A DNA stretch of 64,000 bases, from the NCBI RefSeq assembly GCF_014650755.1, contig NZ_BMVO01000028.1, positions 1-64,000 of the forward strand, written 5' to 3'. A program made the position numbers and the translations under genes. The first letter of the stretch is position 1; every line of letters begins with the position of its first letter. This document shows, piece after piece, positions 42,946 to 52,405 of the stretch. The DNA comes from Streptomyces chryseus (GTDB taxonomy: Bacteria > Actinomycetota > Actinomycetes > Streptomycetales > Streptomycetaceae). Under the pieces are notes generated by a model, which saw only the letters and a list, made by a program, of their open reading frames with translations, was not told the origin of the DNA and did not search any database.

Positions 42946-45331
42946 CGGGATGGACCTGGGAGTACCACGGGTACGACCCGGCGTCGGAACGCCTGCGCGA
43001 GGCCCTGTGCACGCTGGGCAACGGGTACTTCGCCACCCGCGGTGCCGCGCCCGAGTGCCCGGCCGGCGACTCCCACTACCCCGGCACGTACGCCGCCGGC
43101 TGCTACGACCGGCTCACCTTCACGGTGGCCGGCCGGCAGGTCGAGAACGAGGACATCGTCAACCTGCCCAACTGGCTCCCGCTGCGCTTCAGGATCGAAG
43201 CGGAGACCACCGACGCGCCCTGGCTCACGCCGGACAGCGCAACGCTGCTCGACTTTCACCAGAGCCTTGACCTGCGTGCGGGCACCCTGGAACGAAGCAT
43301 GCGCTACTCAGTCGGGGACAACGGGGTGCTGTCCGTGCGACAACTGCGGCTCGTCCACATGGCGGATCCGCATCTCACCGCTCTGCGCACCGAGTTCACC
43401 GCCGAGGGGTGGCAGGGCACCGTGGAAGTCGGGGCGGCCCTGGACGGAGCGGTCGCCAACAGCGGGGGAGCCCGGTACCGGCAGCTCGACGGCAGGCACC
43501 TCACCGACGTCCGCACCGGGCGCCGCACAGCGGATTCGGCCTGGCCGACCTGCCGCACCCGTACGTCGCGCGATCCGCATCGGCAGGGCCAGCCGTATGA
43601 CCGCGGACGGCCCCGTCGAACACCGCCACACCGACCCCCGTGCCCTACGGGTCACCCAGGTCCTACGCCTTTCCCTCGCCTCCGGCCGGCCGGTCGCGGT
43701 CGACAAGGTCGTGGCTCTGCACACGTCACGCGACCCCGCCATCAGCGATCCACTGCACGCCGCCGTCGCCGGGGCCGGCCGGGCACCGGGATTCGAGAAG
43801 CTCCTCGTCTCACACCGCGCGGCCTGGCGGCAACTGTGGAACAGCGCGGAGCTGGACGTACCGGGGAAGTCGGGCGGCATCCTGCGTCTGCACCTCTTCC
43901 ATGTCAGACGCTCGCCCCCCACACAGCCGACATCGACGTCGGGGTCCCGGCCCGGGGTCTGCACGGAGAGGCGTACCGGGGCCACATCTTCTGGGGCAAG
44001 CTCTTCGTCCTGCCCTATCTGAACCTGCACTTCCCCCAGGTCTCCCGGGCCCTGCTCACCTACCGCCACCGGCGCTTGGAGCAGGCACGGAACGAAGCCT
44101 CCGACGCCGGCCGGGCCGGCGCCCTCTACCCGTGGCAGAGCGGGAGCGATGGCCGCGAGGAAACCCAGCAGCTGCACCTCAACCCCCGCTCCGGACGATG
44201 GCTGCCCGACCACTCACGACTCCAGCACCATGTCGGATCGGCGATCGCCTACAACGTGTGGCAGTACTGCGAGGCCAGCGGGGACACCGAGTTCCTGCAC
44301 ACCAAGGGCGCGGAGATGCTGACGGAGATCGCCCGCTTCTGGGCGCATCTCGCGACCTACCACGAGAGCACTGGACGCTACCGGATCCTCGGCGTGGTCG
44401 GCCCCGACGAATACCACGACGCCTGGCCCGGCTCCTCGGCGCCGGGCCTGGACGACAACGCCTACACCAACGTCAGCGCCGCCTGGGTACTCGCCCGCGC
44501 GCTCGACGTGGTGCGCTCACTGCCGGGGCTACGTCAGGACGAACTGCGCGAGCGAACCGGTCTGCAGGAAAGCGAACTGGACCGGTGGGACGAGGTGTCA
44601 CGAAAACTGCGGGTGGCCTTCCACGACGGAGTCGTCAGCCAGTTCGAGGGCTACGGGGCGCTCGCCGAACTCGGCTGGAGCGCCTACCGGGCGCGCTACG
44701 GCGACATCCGCCGGCTCGACCGGATCCTGGAGGCGGAGGGCGACACGGTCAATCGCTACCAGGCGTCCAAGCAGGCCGACGTCCACATGCTCGGTTATCT
44801 CTTCTCGCCGTCCGAACTGCGTCAGGTCTTCGCCCGGCTGGGCTACGAGCGGGACGACCCGATGTGGGCCAGGACCGTCGACTACTACCTGAGGCGTACG
44901 AGTCATGGCTCGACCCTCAGCGGGCTGGTGCAGGCTGGGTACTGGCACGCGCGCGACGTGAGGACGCCTGGACGTACGTCGAGGAGGTGCTGGCGGGCGA
45001 CGTCGCCGACGTCCAGGGCGGCGCCACGGAAGAGGGCATCCATCTCGGCGCCATGGCCGGCACCCTGGATCTGGTCCAGCGCGGGCTCACCGGTCTCGAG
45101 ACACGGGACGGGGCCCTGTGGCTCGACCCGGTCCCGCTGCCGCAACTCTCCGAATACGGCTTCTCCGTGCGCTATCAGGGGCATGTGGGGGTCGCCGTGC
45201 GGGTGCGGGCCAAAGAACTCCGTATCAGCGCTCCTTCCTCCGAAAGATCGCCGATCGACGTGAGGCTTCCCAGCCGTACGGTGTCCCTCGCCGCGGGCAA
45301 GTCCTGCTCGTTGCCGCTGCCCGACCGGTGA
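42942..45331 (+). pseudogene. GH65 disaccharide phosphorylase-like gene with several frameshifts
   Basis: ATG 42942 overlaps the HAD stop. Family blocks appear in order but in different frames: ERLREALCTLGNGYFATRGA; then in a second frame RALRVTQVLRLSLASGRPVA; back in the first frame TADIDVGVPARGLHGEAYRG, HIFWGKLFVLPYLNLHFPQV and VVGPDEYHDAWPG with the catalytic Glu of GPDEY; then a third frame for EDAWTYVEEVLAGDVADVQG, EEGIHLGAMAGTLDL. Breaks lie near 43545, 43904 and 44937. GH65 enzymes phosphorolyse trehalose, maltose or kojibiose. With HAD next door, a disaccharide-to-glucose-6-P route is implied, but this copy cannot make a full protein as written. Confidence 0.8.
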
Positions 45332-45385
45332 TGTACGCCCTCGACAGGCGTCGACCACGCCATTCGGGGCCGGTCGGGGACAGCC

Positions 45386-45401
45386 AGGGACCAACGGCCC
45401 T
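45386..45401 (+). promoter_or_regulatory. DevR-like box upstream of a USP gene
   Basis: AGGGACCAACGGCCCT, a full match to the island pattern, 67 bases before the USP start at 45468. Confidence 0.55.
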
Positions 45402-45467
45402 TCCTGTGCGGTCCCACGGCCCGGAACAGTGAAGACATCCCGCTGACGACCGACTCAGGAGGCTTGA

Positions 45468-46337
45468 ATGCCCCGTACCGTGACCGCAGGTATCGATGGT
45501 TCGCGCGAGAGTCTGGCGGCCGTGGAATGGGCCGCTGGTGAGGCGGTGCGGCGACGGCTGCCGCTTCGGCTGCTCCACGTCCGGGACGCATCACCCGGCA
45601 TACGCGCGTCATTCACCGGTGCCGAGAAGTCACCCTGGCCCGACGGTGGACCGCAGTTGACGGTCGAGGCCCTTCGGGCACGGCATCCGCGTCTTGAAGT
45701 GGCAACCGACGACGTTCTCGGCAGGCCCGCCGAGGTCCTCTGCGCGGCAGCGAAGGACCAGGCACTTCTGGTGCTCGGCTCACGGGGGCTGGGCCGGCTG
45801 GCGGGCTTCCTCCTCGGCTCGGTCTCGCTGTCGGTCACCGCCCGCAGCAGCGCACCAATCGTCCTGGTGCGGGCGGAGGACACGTCATGCGCGCGGGAAT
45901 GGCTGCCGTCCGGCGATGTCGTGGTGGGTCTGGACACTTCCCAGCCGTGCGACGCCGTGCTGGAATTCGCCTTCGCCTACGCCGAACGGCACGGGGTCTC
46001 GCTGCGGGCGCTACACAGTTGGCAGCTGCCACCCGCGTACATCGGCGACCCGACGGGCGCGATGCTGTCTGTCCAGATCGACGTGGCCAGCGTGACGAGC
46101 GAGGTCCTGACGGAGGCTCTGGCGCCATGGCGGGAGAAGTTCCCCACCGTCGCCTTCACCGAGCGATCCCGTCCCGGCCATCCCGCGCACGATCTCGTGG
46201 AGGCGTCGCATGGTGCCGGTCTCCTCGTCGTGGGCCGCAGGGAGTCCCGAGCAGTCGGTGGGGCACACATCGGCCCCGTCGCGCACGCGGTGCTGCACCA
46301 CTCAATGACCGCGGTTGCCGTGGTGCCTCACGCCTGA
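45468..46337 (+). CDS. Universal stress protein, tandem USP domains
   Basis: A 289-residue protein, CAGGAGG six bases before ATG 45468. Domain one: RTVTAGIDGSRESLAAVEWA ... LLVLGSRGLGRLAGFLLGSV. Domain two: DVVVGLDTSQPCDAVLEFAF ... LLVVGRRESRAVGGAHIGPV, ending HHSMTAVAVVPHA. It has the best copy of the island box in its promoter. It is closely similar in design to the USP at 40298 and is probably an ancient duplicate. Confidence 0.92.
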   Translation: MPRTVTAGIDGSRESLAAVEWAAGEAVRRRLPLRLLHVRDASPGIRASFTGAEKSPWPDGGPQLTVEALRARHPRLEVATDDVLGRPAEVLCAAAKDQALLVLGSRGLGRLAGFLLGSVSLSVTARSSAPIVLVRAEDTSCAREWLPSGDVVVGLDTSQPCDAVLEFAFAYAERHGVSLRALHSWQLPPAYIGDPTGAMLSVQIDVASVTSEVLTEALAPWREKFPTVAFTERSRPGHPAHDLVEASHGAGLLVVGRRESRAVGGAHIGPVAHAVLHHSMTAVAVVPHA

Positions 46338-46461
46338 CCAGGCTCGACCGTCGCGCGGGACCCGGTACGGCCGACGCCGAGACGAACTCCGCACGGGGTG
46401 GACACGCCGCCCCTCCCTCTGCCGGACCAGCTCCTCCGGCCAACGACAGGCAGGCTGTCCC

Positions 46462-47190
46462 ATGTCGCACACATCAGCGCTCGGTCCCACCGCTCCCGTG
46501 TCCCGCTCCAGGCAGGGAGACATGGGCCGGCGCGTCTCTACGCGTCGAGAGCAACTCGGATTGTCTCGCCAGGATGTCGCAGCGCGATGCGGCTCGGCGG
46601 CCGGATACATCAGGTACTTGGAGGAACAACAGGTCACGTCACCAGGCAGCGGGTTCCTGACCAGCCTCGCCAACGCTCTGGAGACGACGGTGGACGAACT
46701 GACTGGAGGCACGGCGGATCTGCCGCCCGGAACCGCAAGGGGGCCCTACCGTCCGCAGTCCACCGAACTGGGTGTCGGGGAGTGCCGTCGGCTGCTGGGC
46801 ACGCACGGCATCGGGCGGGTGGGCGTGACCACGCCCGACGGGCCCGTCATCCTGCCGGTCAACTACATCCTCCTGGAAAACGCGGTCGCCTTCCGCACCG
46901 TCCCCGGCACCCCACCCGCGGCCGCCGCGGGAAACCGGATCGCCTTCGAGGTGGACCGTATGGACGACGACCTCAGCCAGGGGTGGAGCGTCCTACTGGT
47001 AGGCGTGGCACGTGCGGTCACAGACTCCGTCCAGGTCAGTCTGCTGAACGAGAGGGCTCACTCCCTGCCGTGGGCGGGCGGCGACCGCAGCCTTTGGATC
47101 ACGGTCGTCCCCACCCGAATCACCGGCCGCCGGATCGCTGCGCGCCACGCCTATCTCTCGTCCACTATCACGCGGCCCGAACTGCAGTGA
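46462..47190 (+). CDS. XRE helix-turn-helix fused to a PNPOx-like flavin domain
   Basis: A 242-residue protein. Residues 18-80 form an XRE HTH (MGRRVSTRREQLGLSRQDVA, ARCGSAAGYIRYLEEQ). Residues 100-240 form a pyridoxamine-5'-phosphate-oxidase-like split-barrel (STELGVGECRRLLGTHGIGR, VILPVNYILLENAVAFRT, IAFEVDRMDDDLSQGWSVLL). The fusion may sense a flavin or nitrogenous ligand and act on DNA. Similar proteins occur in actinobacterial DosR-like islands. GGCAGG lies upstream. It is 124 bases downstream of the USP gene on the same strand and could share its transcript. Confidence 0.88.
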   Translation: MSHTSALGPTAPVSRSRQGDMGRRVSTRREQLGLSRQDVAARCGSAAGYIRYLEEQQVTSPGSGFLTSLANALETTVDELTGGTADLPPGTARGPYRPQSTELGVGECRRLLGTHGIGRVGVTTPDGPVILPVNYILLENAVAFRTVPGTPPAAAAGNRIAFEVDRMDDDLSQGWSVLLVGVARAVTDSVQVSLLNERAHSLPWAGGDRSLWITVVPTRITGRRIAARHAYLSSTITRPELQ

Positions 47191-47314
47191 TCGACCCACT
47201 GATCCGGGCCCACGGTGGAAACGTGAGCTGCCGAGGTCTCGGACACGTGCTCGTCGCCCGTCTGCCGCCGACCGGCTCCTCTCAGGGCGGGTTAGCAGGA
47301 TGTGTGCCCCGTCC

Positions 47315-49027
47315 CTAACGCTCGGCCGCGGGAGCACGCCACACCAGGAGCGTTCCGCCCCCGTCCGGCGAGGACAACTCCATGGTGCCGCCGCATCGTT
47401 CGGCACGGTCGGACAGGTTCCGCAGGCCGCTGCGGCGGCTGCCCCCGCCGACCCCGACCCCATTGTCGGCGACGGTCAGGACTACCTGCCTGCCGTCGGT
47501 CTGAAGAATCACGTCCACTCGGGTCGCGTGCGCGTGACGGGCGACGTTGGCCAGGCTCTCGCCGAGGACGGCCAGGACATGGTCGGCGACGAACCGGGAA
47601 ACCTGGGTGTCGAGAAGGCCCTCTTTGCGCAGGCTCGGCGAGAAGCCGAGGGACGCGGCCGCGTCGGCGACGGCCCGCACGGTACGGGCCCGGAGACGCT
47701 CCCCGCCTCCGCTCACGTCCGACCGAAGACCGAAGATCGTGGACCGGATGATCTTGATTGTTTCGTCCAGGTCGTCGACGGCGCGCTCCACGCGTTCCGA
47801 CGCCTCGGGGTGATCGATGAAGCGCCCGGCACTCTGCAACGTCATTCCCGTGGCGAACAGCCGCTGAATCGCAAGATCGTGCAGGTCACGGGCGATGCGG
47901 TCACGTTCTTCCAGGAGCACCATCTGCTCGGCGTCACTCCGGCGTTCGGCCAGCTCCATGGCCACAGCAGCCGTACCGGCGAAGCCAAGAACGGGTCCGG
48001 TCTCCTCGGCGGTGAACGGCGCACGTCCCGCGGCGCGGACAAGCAGCAGAACACCGCGTACGCCGGCGCCGGTGCCGATGGGGACCGCCACGGCCGGCCC
48101 CGGGCCGGTCGGCCAGGCCGGGTCCGCCGCGAGCCGCGGGTCGTCCACGTCCTCACTGGTGACCGGACCGGCCCGGGCGAATGCCGCACCGATCAATCCG
48201 CCGGTCATCGCGGGGCGCGGACCTCGAAAGGTGTCGGCCTCCAGCCCGCTGGCCAGTTCCACTACGAAGGAATCCCGCTCGGCCGTGGGCAACGCCACCA
48301 CGACCAGGTCCGCGCCGGCGATCTCACGCGCCCGGTCGGCGATCAGAGCGAGCACCACACCGCGGGGGCTGCCGGAGAGCAGACTGTGCGTGACCTCGGC
48401 CGTCGCCTGGACCCACAACTCCCTCTGCTGCGACCTCTCGTACAGGCGGGCATTGTCGATGGCCACCCCCGCCGCTACGGCAAGCGTGGTCAGGATCGAC
48501 TCATCCTCGGCATCGAACTGGGCGCCGCCCAGCTTCTCGGTGAGGTACAGATTGCCGAACACCTGGTCGCGTATGCGGATCGGCACTCCCAGAAAACTGT
48601 TCATCGGGGGGTGACCCATGGGAAATCCGTGCGAGGACTCGTGCTCCGAGAGTTTCGGCAGACGAAGGGGCTTCGGGTGCGCGATCAGCTCGCCAAGGAT
48701 GCCGTGGCCCAACGGCGACGGGCCGATCGAGGCGACGGCCGCGTCGTTCATACCGACGGTCAGGAACTGGACGAGCTTCTCGTTATCGGGTCCGATGACG
48801 CCGAGCGCGCCATAGCGGGCCTGCACCAAGGTCGTCGCCGCCTTCACCACGTGCCGAAGGACGTGTTCCAGGTCCAGGTCGCGGCCGACGGACATCACCA
48901 CTTCCATCAGGTCGTGGACCCGGTCCCGGGTGCTGTGCGCCGCGTCCAGTCGGCGCTGAAGGAGTGCGAGTCGCTCCGCACACTCCTTCAGCTCGCCCTG
49001 TGTGCGGCTGTCCTGGGCATGCGTCAC
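47315..49027 (-). CDS. GAF-GAF sensor histidine kinase, DevS/OsdK-like
   Basis: A 570-residue kinase without membrane spans. GAF-A (about 50-195) has the stretch GFPMGHPPMNSFLGVPI; the His (about 139) aligns with the proximal haem ligand of mycobacterial DevS/DosS (HHPPM). GAF-B spans about 215-360. The HisKA_3 phospho-acceptor is RIARDLHDLAIQRL (His about 383), followed by the HATPase (ESLANVARHAHATRVDVIL, DNGVGVGG). It should sense O2/CO/NO or redox state and phosphorylate the regulator encoded 130 bases upstream. GTG 49027 is chosen for GAGGAG eight bases before it; GTG 49036 is also possible. A copy of the island box lies upstream. Confidence 0.93.
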   Translation of the reverse strand: MTHAQDSRTQGELKECAERLALLQRRLDAAHSTRDRVHDLMEVVMSVGRDLDLEHVLRHVVKAATTLVQARYGALGVIGPDNEKLVQFLTVGMNDAAVASIGPSPLGHGILGELIAHPKPLRLPKLSEHESSHGFPMGHPPMNSFLGVPIRIRDQVFGNLYLTEKLGGAQFDAEDESILTTLAVAAGVAIDNARLYERSQQRELWVQATAEVTHSLLSGSPRGVVLALIADRAREIAGADLVVVALPTAERDSFVVELASGLEADTFRGPRPAMTGGLIGAAFARAGPVTSEDVDDPRLAADPAWPTGPGPAVAVPIGTGAGVRGVLLLVRAAGRAPFTAEETGPVLGFAGTAAVAMELAERRSDAEQMVLLEERDRIARDLHDLAIQRLFATGMTLQSAGRFIDHPEASERVERAVDDLDETIKIIRSTIFGLRSDVSGGGERLRARTVRAVADAAASLGFSPSLRKEGLLDTQVSRFVADHVLAVLGESLANVARHAHATRVDVILQTDGRQVVLTVADNGVGVGGGSRRSGLRNLSDRAERCGGTMELSSPDGGGTLLVWRAPAAER

Positions 49028-49117
49028 CGGAAACACTCCTCGGGCTGCAGTAGAAGACTCATCATCGCGACTGCGGGTACCTCGGGACCGCTCAAGGGTG
49101 CCCGACCGCGTGACGAG

Positions 49118-49133
49118 AGGGCGGATCGGCCCT
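49118..49133 (-). promoter_or_regulatory. DevR-like box upstream of the sensor kinase
   Basis: AGGGCGGATCGGCCCT, palindromic except for one pair, with the same 16-bp frame as the other boxes. It lies 91 bases before the kinase start at 49027, inside the short gap to the regulator gene. Confidence 0.45.
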
Positions 49134-49158
49134 CGGTTCTGCTCGGGCTCCGCCCCGA

Positions 49159-49878
49159 CTAAGCGTGTCTGGGCCGGCTCTCGCCGTGGCGTGCCTCTCC
49201 ATCCGCCCCACGGGGTACCTGGGCGGCGATGACAGCTGCCTGCACACGCCGTTCCACCCCGAGCTTCGCCAGCAGGCGCGAGATGTGATTCTTGATCGTC
49301 TTCTCGGCGAGATAGAGCCGCAGGCCGATCTCACGGTTGGTCAGTCCTTCGCCGATCAGCGCGAGGATGTCGCGTTCGCGGTCCGTCAGACCGTACAGAG
49401 CATCCACCTCGGGTTCCTCGCGGCCGTCCCCCCGTAGCCGCGACATCAGCCGGGTGGCAGCGCTGGGATCCAACATGGACCGGCCGGAGTCCACAGTGCG
49501 CACCGCGGCGACGAGGTCGCCGCCCTGGATCAGCTTGAGCACATATCCGGACGCCCCGGCCATGACGGCGTCCAGCAGGGCTTCCTCGTCATCGAAGGAC
49601 GTCAGCATCAGGCAGGCGAGGCCGGGCGTGCGTGAGCGCAGTTCCCGACAGACATCCACACCGTTGCCGTCGGGGAGCCGTACGTCGAGCACCGCCACGT
49701 CCGGGCGTAGAGCCGGGACCCGCGTCAGAGCCTGTTCCGCAGTCCCCGCTTCCCCGACGACGCTGATGTCGGGTTCGTCACCGAACAGATCACGTACACC
49801 GCGTCGGACCACTTCGTGATCGTCGAGGAGGAAAACCCGGATCGGATTCTCAGCACTGCGTAAACCGCTGTCCTGCAT
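49159..49878 (-). CDS. NarL/LuxR-type response regulator, DevR/OsdR-like
   Basis: A 239-residue protein from ATG 49878 (GAGGAG seven bases ahead). Receiver: IRVFLLDDHEVVRRGVRDLF, phospho-Asp in VAVLDVRLPDG, Thr in CLMLTSFDDEEALLDAV, Lys in GYVLKLIQGGDLV. The C-terminal LuxR helix-turn-helix is LTDRERDILALIGEGLTNRE, IGLRLYLAEKTIKNHISRLL. The TIKNH recognition helix is close to DevR/DosR (TVKNY). Partner of the kinase gene directly downstream and the best candidate to bind the 16-bp boxes in this island. Confidence 0.93.
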   Translation of the reverse strand: MQDSGLRSAENPIRVFLLDDHEVVRRGVRDLFGDEPDISVVGEAGTAEQALTRVPALRPDVAVLDVRLPDGNGVDVCRELRSRTPGLACLMLTSFDDEEALLDAVMAGASGYVLKLIQGGDLVAAVRTVDSGRSMLDPSAATRLMSRLRGDGREEPEVDALYGLTDRERDILALIGEGLTNREIGLRLYLAEKTIKNHISRLLAKLGVERRVQAAVIAAQVPRGADGEARHGESRPRHA

Positions 49879-49968
49879 GGACCGCTCCTCAGCGCTGTCG
49901 GTCGCGCAGTCTGCGGGGACAAGTGCCCCCGACAGAGTCCAGACTGCAGCATTCCTCGCTCTGCGGCC

Positions 49969-49984
49969 AGGGCCCCTCGTCCCT
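49969..49984 (-). promoter_or_regulatory. DevR-like box upstream of the response regulator
   Basis: On the minus strand AGGGACGAGGGGCCCT, a full match to the island pattern, 91 bases before the regulator start, suggesting autoregulation. Confidence 0.5.
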
Positions 49985-50292
49985 CCTCGAACGCAGACGT
50001 CCAGAATTCGGTGGGGGCACCCACCGGACGGTCGCCGATGCATCGCCTCAGCCTCAGGCGCCACCCGTAGCCGTGCCTCCCGAGTGGTGGCGCACCACCA
50101 TCGCGGAGGCGATCAAGGCGCTCGGCAGCAACTCCGCCGCCACCGACCTCAAGCGGCTGGCACGCCTGACCGCGGTGCATGACGAGCGCTGGGTTGCCAC
50201 CCTGGCCATGCCGACTGCCCTTGCCCAGTGGGAGGCGCCCGGTCAGGCAGGGGGCGCGAGAATCGCACGCGCTGCCCGCCGGTATAGGGAGT

Positions 50293-50318
50293 GGGGCCCT
50301 GAGGGGTGGCAGGGCCCC
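50293..50318. terminator. GC-rich hairpin
   Basis: GGGGCCCTG pairs with CAGGGCCCC across an 8-nt loop. It lies past the end of the helicase-like remnant on the minus strand. It may be a leftover terminator. Confidence 0.45.
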
Positions 50319-50394
50319 CACACAACGCGGGGTTCCGTGGGGGACGGACATGTGTTCACGCGTCGGCAGGACAACGACCACCAGGGCGTCACGA

Positions 50395-50810
50395 TCAGCG
50401 CGCCGGCCCGGTGCGCGGTGCTGCGCAGGAATCCGGCCGCAGGGAAGAGTTCGCGGGCGGCGCTGTGTCCGCTCACGGCGTCCAGGAGGTGGGCGCGCAG
50501 GGTGGGGTGATGAAGCAGGGGCGGGCGCGGGGTAGGCGCGCATGAGGTGGCCGAGCAGCCGCACCGCGAGCGCGGTCTTGCCACTGCCGGGCCCGCCGCT
50601 CACGGTGATGACCGCACCCTTCACCGGCCCCTCCCGCACCATGTCCTCGCCGAGAGAGGGCAGGTGACGGGCCGCGGCAGCGCGGATCCGCAGGAACGCG
50701 TCCTGCTGGGCGCCTACGAGAGCGAACGTGCTGCTGCCCTCCAGCTCGGCTCCGACGTGGTCCAGCAGACGACTGGAGGGCTCCCACCGAATACGTTCGA
50801 ACGCCTGCAC
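50395..50810 (-). pseudogene. Fragment of a DUF2075 / Schlafen-type helicase-like ATPase
   Basis: Reads LVGAQQDAFLRIRAAAARHL, then VKGAVITVSGGPGSGKTALA with a Walker A, then, after a frameshift near 50515, TLRAHLLDAVSGHSAARELF and PAAGFLRSTAHRAGA. This is the start of the DUF2075 ATPase domain. The remaining helicase motifs are absent. Such proteins are frequent in defence loci. Confidence 0.6.
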
Positions 50811-51055
50811 CTACCCGGCATCCGGCCCTTCCAGGTCCCCGGCGAGCAGCCGCCCCGCCAGCGCCGCGGCCGGCCCGGGCAGGTCGTCAGCGGTCAGGAC
50901 CGGAATACCCGCCCCCACGCCGCCGCCGGACCCGGCCAGCAGAGCGGCTGCTCCGCACTTGCGTTGTGCAGCATCACCACCGCGCACGTCCAGCCGAGAC
51001 GCCTTCTTGGGCCGCCAGTGCTGAAGGGGTTCAGGCTTTGTGACCTGGTCTTCTA

Positions 51056-51330
51056 GCGCCGGGCAGCCGCCCGAGGCCGTACCGCCACCGCGCTCGCGGT
51101 GAAGACCCCGGCGTTCTTCGTCGCCTTTGACGCCCTGCAGATCGACGGCATCGAGTTGCTGGCCCTGCCTTACGTCCAGCGCCGTCGGCGACTGGAGGTC
51201 CTCTTCGCCACCCGCACACTGACCGCACCGTGGACGCTGTGCCCGATGACCACCGAGCCGGCCAGGGCCCGGGAGTGGCTGGAGGACTGGACGGACGTCT
51301 CCGGCGTCGAGGGCCTGTTGCAGCCAGGGT
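51056..51330 (+). pseudogene. Internal fragment of an ATP-dependent DNA ligase
   Basis: An open frame after a TAG at 51053 reads RRAAARGRTATALAVKTPAF, FVAFDALQIDGIELLALPYV, RRRRLEVLFATRTLTAPWTL, CPMTTEPARAREWLEDWTDV, SGVEGLL. This is the segment after the nucleotidyl-lysine motif of LigC/LigD-type ligases (FDVLQ..G.ELL..PY..RR). The KxDG lysine motif lies outside the fragment. No start and no C-terminal domain. Confidence 0.65.
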
Positions 51331-51463
51331 TTGGTGTTGACCGATTGACCACCATGTTGCCGGTCCGCAGTTCTACCTGTCGCGACCGCCTCTGTCCCTG
51401 AGCCCTGCGCAGGTCACGCCGAATCCTGTAGCAGCGTCTGCATTCGGTCTCTACAGTCGCCAC

Positions 51464-51862
51464 ATGGCCACCGAGGACGAGAGCCCAAGTCCGCCCGACA
51501 TCACCGTGATGCTCAAAGAGCAAACCAGTGCCTGCAAGGGAGCACGCGACGCCATCGCCGCTGGCGGCGAAGTAGTGCTCTATGACGGACAGCCGCCACA
51601 GTGGATGGTCGTCGGCATCGCTGCGACAAGGCTGAAGCGGTCGTTGAAGGTCGGCCTGACGACCCTCGGCCTCGACGAGACCGTTGAGATCCTCCGCGCT
51701 CGGCACCGCGACGAGCAATTGCGTACCGGCAACATCGTCGCAGCAGACCGATCTTGGTTCTTCACCCTGTATTTCGACTCCACCGGGACCGAGCTCTTGG
51801 CATGCAGCGGCCTCGAGAACGAGCGTCCCTCGCAGGAGAATGGTCAGGAGCTCCAGCTGTAG
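51464..51862 (+). CDS. Hypothetical protein
   Basis: A 132-residue protein with lower GC than its neighbours. Pattern DITVMLKEQTSACKGARDAI, VVLYDGQPPQWMVVGIAATR, NIVAADRSWFFTLYFDSTGT suggests a small alpha/beta protein. No family recognised. Its stop overlaps the end of the converging gene by 19 bases. A diverged, inverted partial copy of its C-terminal region lies at 51330-51400. Confidence 0.55.
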   Translation: MATEDESPSPPDITVMLKEQTSACKGARDAIAAGGEVVLYDGQPPQWMVVGIAATRLKRSLKVGLTTLGLDETVEILRARHRDEQLRTGNIVAADRSWFFTLYFDSTGTELLACSGLENERPSQENGQELQL

Positions 51863-52293
51863 AGGCCGCTACCCGTGTCCACCGCAGACGCCGCAAGCCG
51901 GGCAACTCCCTGCAGGACCGCCAGTAGATCATCGTCGGTCATGTCGTCCCCGTCCTCAGACCGGACCCGCGTGGTCCAGCGGCCTGCAAGCTCTTCCAGC
52001 TCGGCGGAGCTCGCGTTGGCCAGCGCGCCGGTCAACCGCTGCGGCAGAGCGAACACCTCAACGCCGTCGTTCAAGGGGGCAGTGACCCACTCCGGCCACG
52101 CCCACTCAAGGAGCTGCTCAACCGGCGGGGCCTCGGCCGAAGGCTCCTCGAAGTACATGTCCCATTCGGCGATGGCACTGTCCGGCTCAATGAAACGGCA
52201 GGTCACTGACTCAAAGGCCTCGCCAGCTCCCCGCAGGCGCGTCGCAGCAGCGGTCTCGTCGTCGGCGAGGAAGAACACTATGTCGTGGGCCAT
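51844..52293 (-). CDS. Hypothetical acidic protein
   Basis: A 149-residue protein from ATG 52293: MAHDIVFFLADDETAAATRL, then an acidic alpha/beta body (FIEPDSAIAEWDMYFEEP, EWAWPEWVTAPLNDGVEVFA) and a helical end (ELEELAGRWTTRVRSEDGDD). No motif for an enzyme or DNA binding. Codon use and length look normal. It converges with the preceding gene, and a large palindrome lies about 55 bases in front of its start. Confidence 0.6.
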   Translation of the reverse strand: MAHDIVFFLADDETAAATRLRGAGEAFESVTCRFIEPDSAIAEWDMYFEEPSAEAPPVEQLLEWAWPEWVTAPLNDGVEVFALPQRLTGALANASSAELEELAGRWTTRVRSEDGDDMTDDDLLAVLQGVARLAASAVDTGSGLYSWSS

Positions 52294-52346
52294 CTGAGCA
52301 TGATGGCAGCCCGCCGAGCTGACACGTGTGACGGATATCGAGGCCA

Positions 52347-52405
52347 GGTGACATCTGTCTCGACCAGTCACATGCGGCTTGTGACTGGTCGCGATAGATG
52401 ACACC
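52347..52405. repeat. 26-bp imperfect inverted repeat (large hairpin)
   Basis: Left arm 52347-52372 and right arm 52380-52405 are complementary at 23 of 26 positions. The inner 11 bp (GACCAGTCACA / TGTGACTGGTC) are perfect, with a 7-nt loop TGCGGCT. It lies upstream of the gene starting at 52293 and in no coding frame. Operator, attenuator, MITE-like element or recombination site are all possible. Confidence 0.75.
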
